In this document: positions 1-7,468 of the stretch, one piece after another | Layout of the letters: every line of letters starts with the position of its first letter | How positions within the stretch are numbered: the stretch's first letter is position 1 | DNA from: Bacteroidales bacterium UBA4295 | GTDB taxonomy: Bacteria; Bacteroidota; Bacteroidia; Bacteroidales; Paludibacteraceae | DNA: 57,366 bases | NCBI GenBank assembly: GCA_002395805.1 | Contig: DGVB01000017.1 | Span: 1 to 57,366, forward strand | Direction: 5' to 3' | Made by a program: the position numbers and the translations under genes | Notes under the pieces: generated by a model | What the model saw: only the letters and a program-made list of their open reading frames with translations | Databases searched by the model: none | What the model was told of the DNA's origin: nothing

Positions 1-2
1 TC

Positions 3-686
3 AGAAATGCCGTAGTGGAAATCGGAGGCAAACAATCCGGAGAGTTAATGCTACTCGGAGCAAATCAGACTACCTTGGGTTTGACAACCCTCAGCGGTTG
101 GTTTGAAGGAATGATGATGGATTTCGAGCCGGGAGGAATGCACGTCTTGACAGGCATCGACTTGCAGCAGTTATCCGGCAAAGTGCTGACAGCCCGAGAA
201 AGTGGCAACGAAGGTCTGATGCATTTGAATCAGATCTTCCAAACCTCGCCCAAAGCAGAGGAGATTGCGCCGCAGTTAGACGCGTTCTTCTTGGGACGCC
301 TTCCTCTTAGGGAGAACTCCAATTACGCGCGTATTAGAAAGGTGATCGCTGCTTGCGACGAAGCGAAAGGTAATATCTCTGCTGCCGAAATGGCATCTAT
401 GGCATGTCTGGGAGAGCGGCAGTTTCTGCGTGTCTTCCGCAATTATGTGGGTATTCCGCCGAAACAGTTTGTGCGTCTAAGGCGTTTTCACCGAACCATA
501 CAGGACATGCAGCAACAAGCCACACAGGGCAAATCTATCGATTTATTGGCTACGGTTTTGCGGCACGGCTATTACGACTTGAGCCATGCTGCGCTGGAGT
601 TTCAGCAGATGGGTTGTGTCTCGCCGGGACAGTTCCGAATGTTAGGTATTCCGTTGACAGAAGATTTTTCGGTCTTTTTTGCCTAA
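3..686 (+). CDS. AraC-family transcriptional regulator (5' truncated by window edge)
   Basis: The reading frame is open through the left edge, so the N-terminus is missing; the first usable internal start is a GTG at 15. The last ~110 residues form an AraC-type DNA-binding region with two helix-turn-helix units, seen in the stretch around MASMACLGERQFLRVFRNYV and in the later RHGYYDLSHAALEF segment ending in a GQFR motif. The first half looks like the ligand or dimerisation domain common in Bacteroidetes AraC proteins of about 260 residues, so perhaps 30-40 residues are lost. The effector and targets cannot be read from the sequence. The next genes follow after about 80 bases with their own promoter. 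Confidence 0.85.
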   Translation, partial: RNAVVEIGGKQSGELMLLGANQTTLGLTTLSGWFEGMMMDFEPGGMHVLTGIDLQQLSGKVLTARESGNEGLMHLNQIFQTSPKAEEIAPQLDAFFLGRLPLRENSNYARIRKVIAACDEAKGNISAAEMASMACLGERQFLRVFRNYVGIPPKQFVRLRRFHRTIQDMQQQATQGKSIDLLATVLRHGYYDLSHAALEFQQMGCVSPGQFRMLGIPLTEDFSVFFA

Positions 687-734
687 AAAATAGTAAATGT
701 CCGTTTTTTCATATTACACATCATCTAAAAGCAG

Positions 735-742
735 TACCTTTG
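735..742 (+). promoter_or_regulatory. Bacteroidetes -7 promoter element (TACCTTTG)
   Basis: TACCTTTG matches the Bacteroidetes -7 consensus TAnnTTTG and lies 25 bp upstream of the ATG at 768. A CATATT lies upstream, but the -33 region is weaker than in other promoters of this window. It probably drives the small membrane protein and the outer-membrane protein. Confidence 0.6.
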
Positions 743-767
743 CACCGGATTTCAAATTTTGTATTGT

Positions 768-968
768 ATGAAACTGAGATTTATCATCGGAGCCGTTCTG
801 GCGTTAGCCGCAGTTTTTCGTCTGCTTTGCTTAACAGGTATCATCCCTCTTACTTTCATTTCCGAGCAGTGGGAGAACGAGTACGAACCTTTTTTCGCAG
901 CCGGTATCATTTTCTTCGTGGGTGCTTTCGTTTGCTACGACAGTTATAAGAATCTGAAAGGGAAATGA
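768..968 (+). CDS. Small membrane protein of unknown function
   Basis: This is a 66-residue protein with two hydrophobic stretches, residues ~4-25 and ~40-60, separated by an acidic segment, so it is probably a small inner-membrane hairpin. I chose the ATG at 768 over a TTG at 759 because it gives a normal basic start (MKLRF). It ends in an ATGA overlap with the outer-membrane protein gene, so the two are likely translationally coupled and transcribed from the promoter at 735. I do not recognise a family. Confidence 0.6.
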   Translation: MKLRFIIGAVLALAAVFRLLCLTGIIPLTFISEQWENEYEPFFAAGIIFFVGAFVCYDSYKNLKGK

Positions 969-3457
969 GAAAGATTACTATCTTCATTCTGCTTTTTGTT
1001 TCTGTGATGACCTCCGCAGAGACAATCAAAGGTTCGGTGGTGGACAGCCGCGGCGAAGCCATGCCCTTTGTGACAATTTCCGTCCTTGCAAAGGACTCAA
1101 CTCTCCTCACAGGTGCGATCACCGATGAGGAGGGAAAATATATAGTAACCCCTCCCGACCTCCCCTCAAGGGAGGAGAAATATATTATTCAGGCTTCATA
1201 TGTGGGGTACCAGACGGCGTTCGGCGGACCGGATTTCGTGCTGCACGAAGAGACCGAGCAACTGAAAGAACTGGAAGTCAAAGCCAAGAAACCGCTTATC
1301 GAACGTCAGATGGACAAACTGGTGGTGAACGTCTCTGCTTCGCCGCTTTCTGCTGGTTCGAACGGAAACGATATCCTTCGTCGCGCGCCGGGTGTCCGCA
1401 TCGACAAAGACGGCAATATTACCGTAAACGGTAAATCGGTCGAAATTTGGGTGGACGGCAAACCTTCCTACCTCTCCGGCCAGCAACTCAAAGCCATGCT
1501 CGATGGAACAGACGGAAACACGATTGAGAAAATCGAAATCATCTCGAATCCTTCCGCTAAATACGATGCCTCGGGGCAGGGTGGTATCATCAATATCAAG
1601 ACCAAGCGCAATATGATGAAAGGCCTCAACGGAATGCTGTCTGCCGGTTATGGCGGCATGTATTTCGGTGATGTCAAGCGCTGGCTGAGTCAGGAAATGT
1701 TTTCGCTTATGCTCAACTACCGCGGTGAGAAAACCTATACATTCGGCCAGTTCACGCAGGTTTTTGCGCAGAATGATATTGATTTTGAATCGTACCGCGA
1801 GACGCCGTTCCTCAAGAACTATTCCTATTCGGATTACGCCATGAATTTCCAGTACTACATGCTCAAAGTAGGAAACGACTGGTATATCGACTCGCTCAAC
1901 ACCTTCGGTTTCATCCTCCAGGTGCCTTTCATGGACGTGGACCAGCATATTGTGCCCGGACGCAACTCCGCCTATATGATTCAAGGAGCGGATACAACGA
2001 ATAGTACCACCAATTCCCAAAATCGTCTCAAAGCCCCGCAACACACGGCGAACCTCAACTACACCCACACCTTCTCCGAAGCTCTGGAACGCGAACTGAC
2101 GGTTAATATCGACTACAACCGTTACAATAACGGTTCTGTCAATTTCCAGGAGACGAACTACGACAAGACTTTCGGCGGCATCAACTCGCTCGGAATTGAT
2201 ATCAAGAGCCGGCAAATCGTCAATATCTACAGCGGCAAACTGGATTTTCAGACCAAGTTCTGGAAAACAGGTATGATTGAAGCCGGCGTCAAGTATGCGC
2301 TCTCTTCGACCGACAACGACATGACGACTGACTCGACGCGAAACGGCGCTGTGCGACCTACGGATCATAATGCCTTCCGCTACGACGAGCATGTGGCTGC
2401 GGCGTATATCTCCGTCGGCAAACAGTTCGGCGAACACTGGTCCGTCAAACTCGGACTCCGCGGCGAATACACCTTCTCCCACGGCGACTGGAAGGATGAC
2501 GGCATGGATTCGATCATCAACAAATCCTACTTCGATCCGTTTCCCACGGCGTACGTCGGTTATACATCCAAACCGCTTGGCAAAATTCAACAACCGATAT
2601 CGGTATCGGCATCTTATACGCGCCGCATCAAACGGCCTAACTACTGGATGCTCAATCCCTTCACCTCGTACGTGGACGCCTATTCGATACAGAAAGGAAA
2701 CACCGAACTCACCCCGGAATTTAACAACGACGTAGAACTGCATTTCTCCTGGACGCAATACCTCAACATGACCTTCAATTTCGCTCACACGCAGGATATG
2801 TTTTCTTCCAGAACGACCATCCTGCCGAACGGTATTGGCTTCTCCCAGTGGACCAATTTCGGCACGTGTACCACCCACGGAATGAACATCTCGCTGACCG
2901 AACTCCCTCTGGTCCCCAAATACATAAAAGCGGAAGATGGTTCCAAATCCATGCAGGGCGCATGGCTCGCGCTAACCATCAACGCCGGATGGATGCATTT
3001 TATCAATAAGTCCTACGACAAACAAGACGATGGCACGCCGGATTATATCATGAAAAGCCACTACGGCTACGTCGGCGGAACACTCTCGGCTTATTTGCCG
3101 AAGGACTGGACGCTCACCCTTGACGGCAACTGGTCCTCGCCGATGCTCACCGGTTATAACAAGTCCGGCAGCACCTATTTCGCTTCCTTCGGAATCCGGA
3201 AGATGTACATGAAAAAAGGTCTGATCTTCAACCTCAATGTCCAGGACCTGCTTCGTTCGCTGAGTTTCAACAACGAAGACATGGGACAGGAACCCGGTAA
3301 CCGCTCGTGGTATAAAAACACCATCCGCCAGCAACGTGTGATGTTTTCCCTCACATGGATGTTCGGCCAGTACCAGCAACACAAGAACCGCAAAGTCGGC
3401 GATCTCGACGAATCCTCGCGTCTCGGCGGAGGTGGCGGCGTCGGCACCGGAAAGTAA
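965..3457 (+). CDS. TonB-dependent-receptor-like outer-membrane beta-barrel protein
   Basis: The protein has 830 residues. A signal peptide (residues 1-18) precedes a carboxypeptidase-regulatory-like beta-sandwich (~20-110), a plug-like region (~125-215, with the DILRRAPGV and NPSAKYDASGQGGIINI signatures) and a long C-terminal barrel of the outer-membrane beta-barrel family 3 type. Such proteins sit in the outer membrane; the substrate is unknown. The C-terminus is Gly-rich, as often seen in this family. A GC-rich palindrome at 1149-1180 is translated in frame between the regulatory-like domain strands and looks like an insertion. The start overlaps the preceding small gene by four bases (ATGA). 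Confidence 0.88.
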   Translation: MRKITIFILLFVSVMTSAETIKGSVVDSRGEAMPFVTISVLAKDSTLLTGAITDEEGKYIVTPPDLPSREEKYIIQASYVGYQTAFGGPDFVLHEETEQLKELEVKAKKPLIERQMDKLVVNVSASPLSAGSNGNDILRRAPGVRIDKDGNITVNGKSVEIWVDGKPSYLSGQQLKAMLDGTDGNTIEKIEIISNPSAKYDASGQGGIINIKTKRNMMKGLNGMLSAGYGGMYFGDVKRWLSQEMFSLMLNYRGEKTYTFGQFTQVFAQNDIDFESYRETPFLKNYSYSDYAMNFQYYMLKVGNDWYIDSLNTFGFILQVPFMDVDQHIVPGRNSAYMIQGADTTNSTTNSQNRLKAPQHTANLNYTHTFSEALERELTVNIDYNRYNNGSVNFQETNYDKTFGGINSLGIDIKSRQIVNIYSGKLDFQTKFWKTGMIEAGVKYALSSTDNDMTTDSTRNGAVRPTDHNAFRYDEHVAAAYISVGKQFGEHWSVKLGLRGEYTFSHGDWKDDGMDSIINKSYFDPFPTAYVGYTSKPLGKIQQPISVSASYTRRIKRPNYWMLNPFTSYVDAYSIQKGNTELTPEFNNDVELHFSWTQYLNMTFNFAHTQDMFSSRTTILPNGIGFSQWTNFGTCTTHGMNISLTELPLVPKYIKAEDGSKSMQGAWLALTINAGWMHFINKSYDKQDDGTPDYIMKSHYGYVGGTLSAYLPKDWTLTLDGNWSSPMLTGYNKSGSTYFASFGIRKMYMKKGLIFNLNVQDLLRSLSFNNEDMGQEPGNRSWYKNTIRQQRVMFSLTWMFGQYQQHKNRKVGDLDESSRLGGGGGVGTGK
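1149..1180 (+). repeat. GC-rich short palindrome inside the outer-membrane protein gene
   Basis: CCTCCC and GGGAGG (1159-1164 / 1170-1175) form a hairpin inside a C-rich then G-rich stretch that is translated in frame as part of the N-terminal beta-sandwich. It resembles the inserts at 14460, 15064, 25318 and 42818. Confidence 0.6.
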
Positions 3458-3507
3458 ATGTAAAAGGAGTATCTCACTTCGTTATAGGGATAATTTCGTG
3501 GTCTTAC

Positions 3508-3605
3508 CATAGGATACCCATACCATACCCATAGGATACCCATAGGATAAAGTGCTAAAAATGACATTTTGGCGCTTTATCTGTATATATACTATGTATA
3601 TATAC
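3508..3605. repeat. Four 11-bp tandem repeats plus a 10-bp inverted repeat upstream of gdhA
   Basis: Four 11-bp units (CATAGGATACC type) run from 3508 to 3551. After 31 bp, two GTATATATAC arms (3583-3592 and 3596-3605) flank a 3-bp centre. The same order and nearly the same spacing recur upstream of ffh at 51746-51842. The rest of the 3458-3743 spacer is AT-rich and holds the gdhA promoter. No gene is visible in it. Confidence 0.85.
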
Positions 3606-3646
3606 ACTTTTTGCCACTTTTTTTTGAGAAAAATGTGACGGAAATA

Positions 3647-3678
3647 TTTGCATATTCGAAAAAAAAGCAGTATCTTTG
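3647..3678 (+). promoter_or_regulatory. Promoter of gdhA
   Basis: TTTG at 3647-3650, a 20-bp A-rich spacer and TATCTTTG at 3671-3678 give a full Bacteroidetes primary-sigma promoter. The start codon lies 65 bp further on. It sits 42 bp downstream of the inverted repeat of the tandem-repeat module. Confidence 0.85.
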
Positions 3679-3743
3679 TAGCCGATTTTATTAGAAATCT
3701 AATAAACAATATATAAACATACCATTTAAAACACACAAAAACA

Positions 3744-5087
3744 ATGAAAGTACAAGACATTATGCAGCGTTTGGCTGCGAAACATCCGGGCGAGGCAGAG
3801 TATCTGCAAGCCGTTCAAGAAGTTCTCGAATCCATCGAAGAAGTGTACAATCAGCACCCTGAGTTCGAGCAAGCGAAGATCGTGGAGCGCATGGTCGAGC
3901 CCGACCGTATCTTCACTTTCCGCGTGACATGGATTGATGATCAGGGCGAAGTGCAGACGAACCTCGGTTACCGCGTTCAGTTCAACAGCGCGATCGGTCC
4001 GTACAAAGGCGGTTTGCGTTTCCACAGAGCCGTGACGCCGTCCATGCTGAAGTTCTTAGGCTTTGAGCAGACCTTCAAGAACGCGCTGACGACCCTTCCG
4101 ATGGGTGGCGCAAAAGGCGGTTCGGATTTTGATCCGGTAGGTAAGAGCGACGCGGAGATCATGCGTTTCTGCCAAGCGTTCATGTTAGAGCTTTGGCGTT
4201 GCATCGGTCCGGACCAGGATATCCCGGCAGGTGATGTAGGTGTCGGCGGTCGTGAGATAGGATTCCTCAACGGCATGTACCAGAAGCTTGCGCGTGAATA
4301 TCATACAGGTGTCCTCACCGGAAAAGGCATGACATGGGGCGGTTCGATCCTCCGTCCGGAAGCTACCGGTTTCGGAGCCCTCTATTTCACGCAACACCTC
4401 CTGCACAAGGCAGGCAAAGATATCAAGGGCAAGAAAGTGGCAATCTCAGGCTTCGGCAATGTAGCATGGGGTGCTGCCACCAAGGCGGTTGAGTTGGGTG
4501 CGCAGGTAGTGGCGATCTCCGGTCCCGACGGCGTTGTAGCTATCAAAGACGGTATTACCAAAGAGATGATCGACTACATGCTCGTTATGCGTGCGTCGAA
4601 CCGCAACAAAGTGCAGGATATGGCGGACAAGTTCCCGAAAGAGTGCGTCTTCACGGAAGGCAAGAAAGCATGGTCTATCCCATGTGACATAGCGCTCCCG
4701 TGTGCCTTCCAGAATGAGTTGAGCGAAGAGGATGCGAAGGAACTGAAGGCGAACGGCTGCTGGTGCTGCTGCGAGGTATCGAATATGGGCTGCCAGCCGG
4801 GCGCTATTCATTTCTTCCAGCATAACGGAGTGCTCTTTGCTCCGGGTAAGGCGGTCAACGCCGGCGGTGTGGCAACCTCCGGTCTGGAGATGACCCAGAA
4901 CGCCGAGCACCTGAGTTGGACGGGAAAAGAGGTTGATGAGCGTCTGCATCATATCATGGAGTCGATCCACGAGCAATGCGTCCGCTACGGCACACAGCCG
5001 GACGGCACGATTGACTATGTCAAGGGCGCTAACATCGCCGGATTTATGAAGGTCGCTACTGCGATGCTGGAGCAAGGGATCATTTAA
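3744..5087 (+). CDS. gdhA: NADP-type glutamate dehydrogenase
   Basis: The product has 447 residues, the usual length of hexameric bacterial glutamate dehydrogenase. It makes glutamate from 2-oxoglutarate, ammonium and NAD(P)H in the cytoplasm. The substrate site is clear: GPYKGGLRFH (residues ~85-94) and PMGGAKGGSDFDP (~119-131) with the catalytic lysine near residue 124. A Rossmann domain follows (ISGFGNVAWGAA). It has its own promoter at 3647 and an unusual repeat module upstream. The spacer to kbl is a CTAG octamer array. Glutamate formation beside threonine breakdown (kbl, tdh) suggests an amino-acid nitrogen locus. Confidence 0.97.
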   Translation: MKVQDIMQRLAAKHPGEAEYLQAVQEVLESIEEVYNQHPEFEQAKIVERMVEPDRIFTFRVTWIDDQGEVQTNLGYRVQFNSAIGPYKGGLRFHRAVTPSMLKFLGFEQTFKNALTTLPMGGAKGGSDFDPVGKSDAEIMRFCQAFMLELWRCIGPDQDIPAGDVGVGGREIGFLNGMYQKLAREYHTGVLTGKGMTWGGSILRPEATGFGALYFTQHLLHKAGKDIKGKKVAISGFGNVAWGAATKAVELGAQVVAISGPDGVVAIKDGITKEMIDYMLVMRASNRNKVQDMADKFPKECVFTEGKKAWSIPCDIALPCAFQNELSEEDAKELKANGCWCCCEVSNMGCQPGAIHFFQHNGVLFAPGKAVNAGGVATSGLEMTQNAEHLSWTGKEVDERLHHIMESIHEQCVRYGTQPDGTIDYVKGANIAGFMKVATAMLEQGII

Positions 5088-5123
5088 CTAGGATCCTAGG
5101 AACCTAGTACCCTAGGGCCCTGG
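5088..5123. repeat. CTAG octamer array between gdhA and kbl
   Basis: CTAG occurs at 5088, 5096, 5104 and 5112, and CTGG at 5120, each separated by exactly four variable bases. The period is 8 bp. The array begins directly after the gdhA stop codon. Confidence 0.9.
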
Positions 5124-5139
5124 AAAAAACAAAACAACT

Positions 5140-6336
5140 ATGTATCAGGATTTTCAAAAACATCTGCAATCGACCTTGCAAGAGATCAAGGATGCAGGAT
5201 TATATAAAAACGAACGCGTGATCATTACCCCGCAGTCTTCCGGCATTGCCGTAGAAGGCGGGCAGAAAGTGATTAACTTCTGCGCGAACAACTACCTCGG
5301 CCTCGCCGATAACAAGGAACTCATCGAGGCTGCCAAAGCCCGCATGGATGCACGCGGTTACGGTATGGCTTCCGTACGATTCATCTGCGGTACGCAGGAT
5401 ACGCACAAAGAGTTGGAACGCGTGATCTCGGATTTCTTCGGCACGGAAGATACGATCCTTTATGCCGCATGTTTTGATGCGAACGGAGGTCTCTTTGAGC
5501 CGCTGCTGACGGAAGAAGATGCGATCATCTCCGATGCGCTCAACCACGCTTCGATCATCGACGGTGTGCGTCTTTGCAAGGCGGTGCGCTATCGCTACGC
5601 AAACGGCGACATGGCGGATCTGGAGGAGAAACTGAAAGAGGCGCAGGCACAACGCTTCCGTATTATTGCGACGGACGGCGTGTTCTCCATGGACGGAAAT
5701 GTATGTCCGCTCGATAAGATCTACGAACTGGCGAAGAAATACAACGCCCTCGTCATGGTCGATGAATCGCACTCGGCAGGAGTGGTCGGCAAAACAGGAC
5801 ACGGCGTAACCGAACTCTATAACCTGCGCGGCAAAGTGGAAATCATTACCGGTACGCTTGGCAAAGCCTTTGGCGGTTCGGTAGGCGGTTTCACAACCGG
5901 AAAGAAAGAGATTATCGACCTCCTGCGCCAACGTAGCCGTCCGTATCTGTTCTCGAACTCTATTCCGCCGATGATTGCTGCGGCGGGTATCAAGACCTTT
6001 GAGATCCTCACCCGTTCCAACGAACTACAGGACCGCTTGCACGAGAATACGGCCTATTTTGTAGAGAAGATGAGAGCGGCAGGATTCGATATCAAACCGA
6101 CACAATCCGCTATCTGCGCAGTCATGCTGTACGACGCACGTCTGAGTCAGGAGTTCGCTGCGGCTTTGCAGGAAGAGGGAATATATGTTACCGGCTTCTA
6201 TTATCCGGTGGTGCCGAAAGGGCAAGCGCGTATACGCGTACAGGTTTCTGCGGCGCATACACGCGAACAATTGGATAAATGTATTGCCGCCTTCACAAAA
6301 ATTGGCACGAAACTTGCTGTATTGAAAAAGAACTAG
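5140..6336 (+). CDS. kbl: Glycine C-acetyltransferase (2-amino-3-ketobutyrate CoA ligase)
   Basis: This 398-residue PLP enzyme of the alpha-oxoamine synthase family cleaves 2-amino-3-ketobutyrate with CoA to glycine and acetyl-CoA. The PLP lysine is in GTLGKAFGG (K242), preceded by the VDESHSAG motif (~208-214) and the family FCANNYLG start (~48-55). The length matches E. coli Kbl. tdh, which makes its substrate, follows directly, so the pair forms the threonine-to-glycine pathway. The TAG stop is itself part of the CTAG array that fills the spacer to tdh. Confidence 0.97.
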   Translation: MYQDFQKHLQSTLQEIKDAGLYKNERVIITPQSSGIAVEGGQKVINFCANNYLGLADNKELIEAAKARMDARGYGMASVRFICGTQDTHKELERVISDFFGTEDTILYAACFDANGGLFEPLLTEEDAIISDALNHASIIDGVRLCKAVRYRYANGDMADLEEKLKEAQAQRFRIIATDGVFSMDGNVCPLDKIYELAKKYNALVMVDESHSAGVVGKTGHGVTELYNLRGKVEIITGTLGKAFGGSVGGFTTGKKEIIDLLRQRSRPYLFSNSIPPMIAAAGIKTFEILTRSNELQDRLHENTAYFVEKMRAAGFDIKPTQSAICAVMLYDARLSQEFAAALQEEGIYVTGFYYPVVPKGQARIRVQVSAAHTREQLDKCIAAFTKIGTKLAVLKKN

Positions 6337-6368
6337 GGCCCTAGGACCCTAGGAAACTAGTATCCTAG
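6333..6368. repeat. CTAG octamer array between kbl and tdh
   Basis: Five CTAG copies start at 6333, 6341, 6349, 6357 and 6365, an exact 8-bp period with variable four-base spacers. The first contains the kbl stop codon. The tdh start codon follows five bases after the last copy. Confidence 0.9.
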
Positions 6369-6373
6369 AAAAA

Positions 6374-7399
6374 ATGAAAGCATTAGTTAAGAAATACGCC
6401 GAACCGGGAATCTGGATGGAAGATGTTCCTATGCCGGAGGTTGGCGTAAATGATGTATTGATCAAGGTGAAGAAAGCAGCTATCTGCGGCACCGACCTGC
6501 ATATGTACAAGTGGGACGCATGGTCGCAGAGCCACTGCAAACCGCCTTACACGATGGGACATGAGTTCGTCGGAGAAGTGGCTTGGGTTGGAGTAGGTGT
6601 GAAGAACTTCAAGGTAGGCGAGCGCGTCACGGCGGAAGGGCATATTACCTGCGGACACTGTCGCAACTGCCGTCGAGGCATGGGGCATGTGTGCGAAAAC
6701 ACGATATCCGTCGGTATTATGGGCAAAGACGGTTGTTTCGCGGAGTATGTGACGATTCCGGAGTCGAACGTAGTCAAACTGCGCGACGAGATACCCGATG
6801 ATTTTGCAGCTATCATGGATCCGTTCGGCAATGCCACCCATACGGCACTCGCTTTCCCGCTGTTGGGAGAAGATGTACTGATTACAGGTGCAGGATTGAT
6901 AGGAACGATGGCAGCAGGTATTTGCCGCTACGCGGGAGCCAAGCATATCGTGGTGACAGACATCAATCCTTTGCGGTTGGAGATAGCTAAGAAAATGGGT
7001 GCTACGCTTACCGTGGACGGTTCAAAAGGCGAGACGATCCAAGGGGCGATGGAGCAACTGGGAATAAAGGGATTCGATGTGGGACTGGAGATGTCCGGTG
7101 CACCGGCGGCGTTCAACGATATGATTGAGCATATGTACAAAGGCGCCAACATCGCCCAACTCGGCATCCTGCCGTCCAACACGCAGGTTAACTGGTCGGA
7201 TGTGATCTTTAACGCCCTGACGATTAAAGGTATCACGGGTCGCCGCATGTGGGAGACATGGTATCAGATGGAGCAGATGCTGCTCGGAGGACTGGATTTG
7301 AGCCCGGTGATCACCCACCGCTTCAAATTCGATGACTTCCAGAAAGGCTTCGATGTTATGGTATCCGGCCAATGCGGTAAAGTGTTACTGGAATGGTAA
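6374..7399 (+). CDS. tdh: L-threonine 3-dehydrogenase
   Basis: This is a 341-residue zinc alcohol-dehydrogenase-family enzyme that oxidises L-threonine with NAD to 2-amino-3-ketobutyrate. Catalytic zinc ligands are visible as C38 in the AAICGTDLH motif and H63/E64 in GHEFVGE. The structural-zinc cysteine cluster is at [15 protein letters not shown] (~93-107). The nucleotide fold carries [11 protein letters not shown] (~176). It directly follows kbl, which consumes its product. The length matches E. coli Tdh. Confidence 0.97.
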   Translation: MKALVKKYAEPGIWMEDVPMPEVGVNDVLIKVKKAAICGTDLHMYKWDAWSQSHCKPPYTMGHEFVGEVAWVGVGVKNFKVGERVTAEGHITCGHCRNCRRGMGHVCENTISVGIMGKDGCFAEYVTIPESNVVKLRDEIPDDFAAIMDPFGNATHTALAFPLLGEDVLITGAGLIGTMAAGICRYAGAKHIVVTDINPLRLEIAKKMGATLTVDGSKGETIQGAMEQLGIKGFDVGLEMSGAPAAFNDMIEHMYKGANIAQLGILPSNTQVNWSDVIFNALTIKGITGRRMWETWYQMEQMLLGGLDLSPVITHRFKFDDFQKGFDVMVSGQCGKVLLEW

Positions 7400-7406
7400 A
7401 AGAAAA

Positions 7407-7445
7407 CTAGATAAGCTAGTTCGACTGGTAAACTAGATAAACTAG
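7407..7445. repeat. CTAG array with ~9-bp period between tdh and the M16 peptidase gene
   Basis: CTAG at 7407, 7416, 7433 and 7442 and CTGG at 7425 are spaced 9, 9, 8 and 9 bp apart. This is a looser version of the 8-bp arrays in the two preceding spacers. The remaining bases are AT-rich. No TAnnTTTG promoter is seen. Confidence 0.8.
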
Positions 7446-7468
7446 GGAAAAACTAAATAATTAAAAGT

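Noticed and set aside
1196..2878. 560-codon minus-strand open frame opposite the outer-membrane protein gene
   Set aside because: The plus-strand frame has a signal peptide and clear domains; the antisense frame is an effect of codon composition. The same applies to 8090-10126 and 22328-23980.
3583..3605. AT-rich inverted repeat upstream of gdhA as an ordinary terminator of the upstream gene
   Set aside because: The stem has no GC pairs beyond its ends, lies over 120 bp after the stop codon and recurs with the 11-bp repeats, so a plain terminator is less likely, though not excluded.
3482..3760. Minus-strand small open frames with repeated Gly-Tyr-Pro-Met-Gly peptides
   Set aside because: The repeats are the 11-bp DNA array read in translation. 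The frames lack plausible starts and lie over a promoter; the same holds at 51691-52062.
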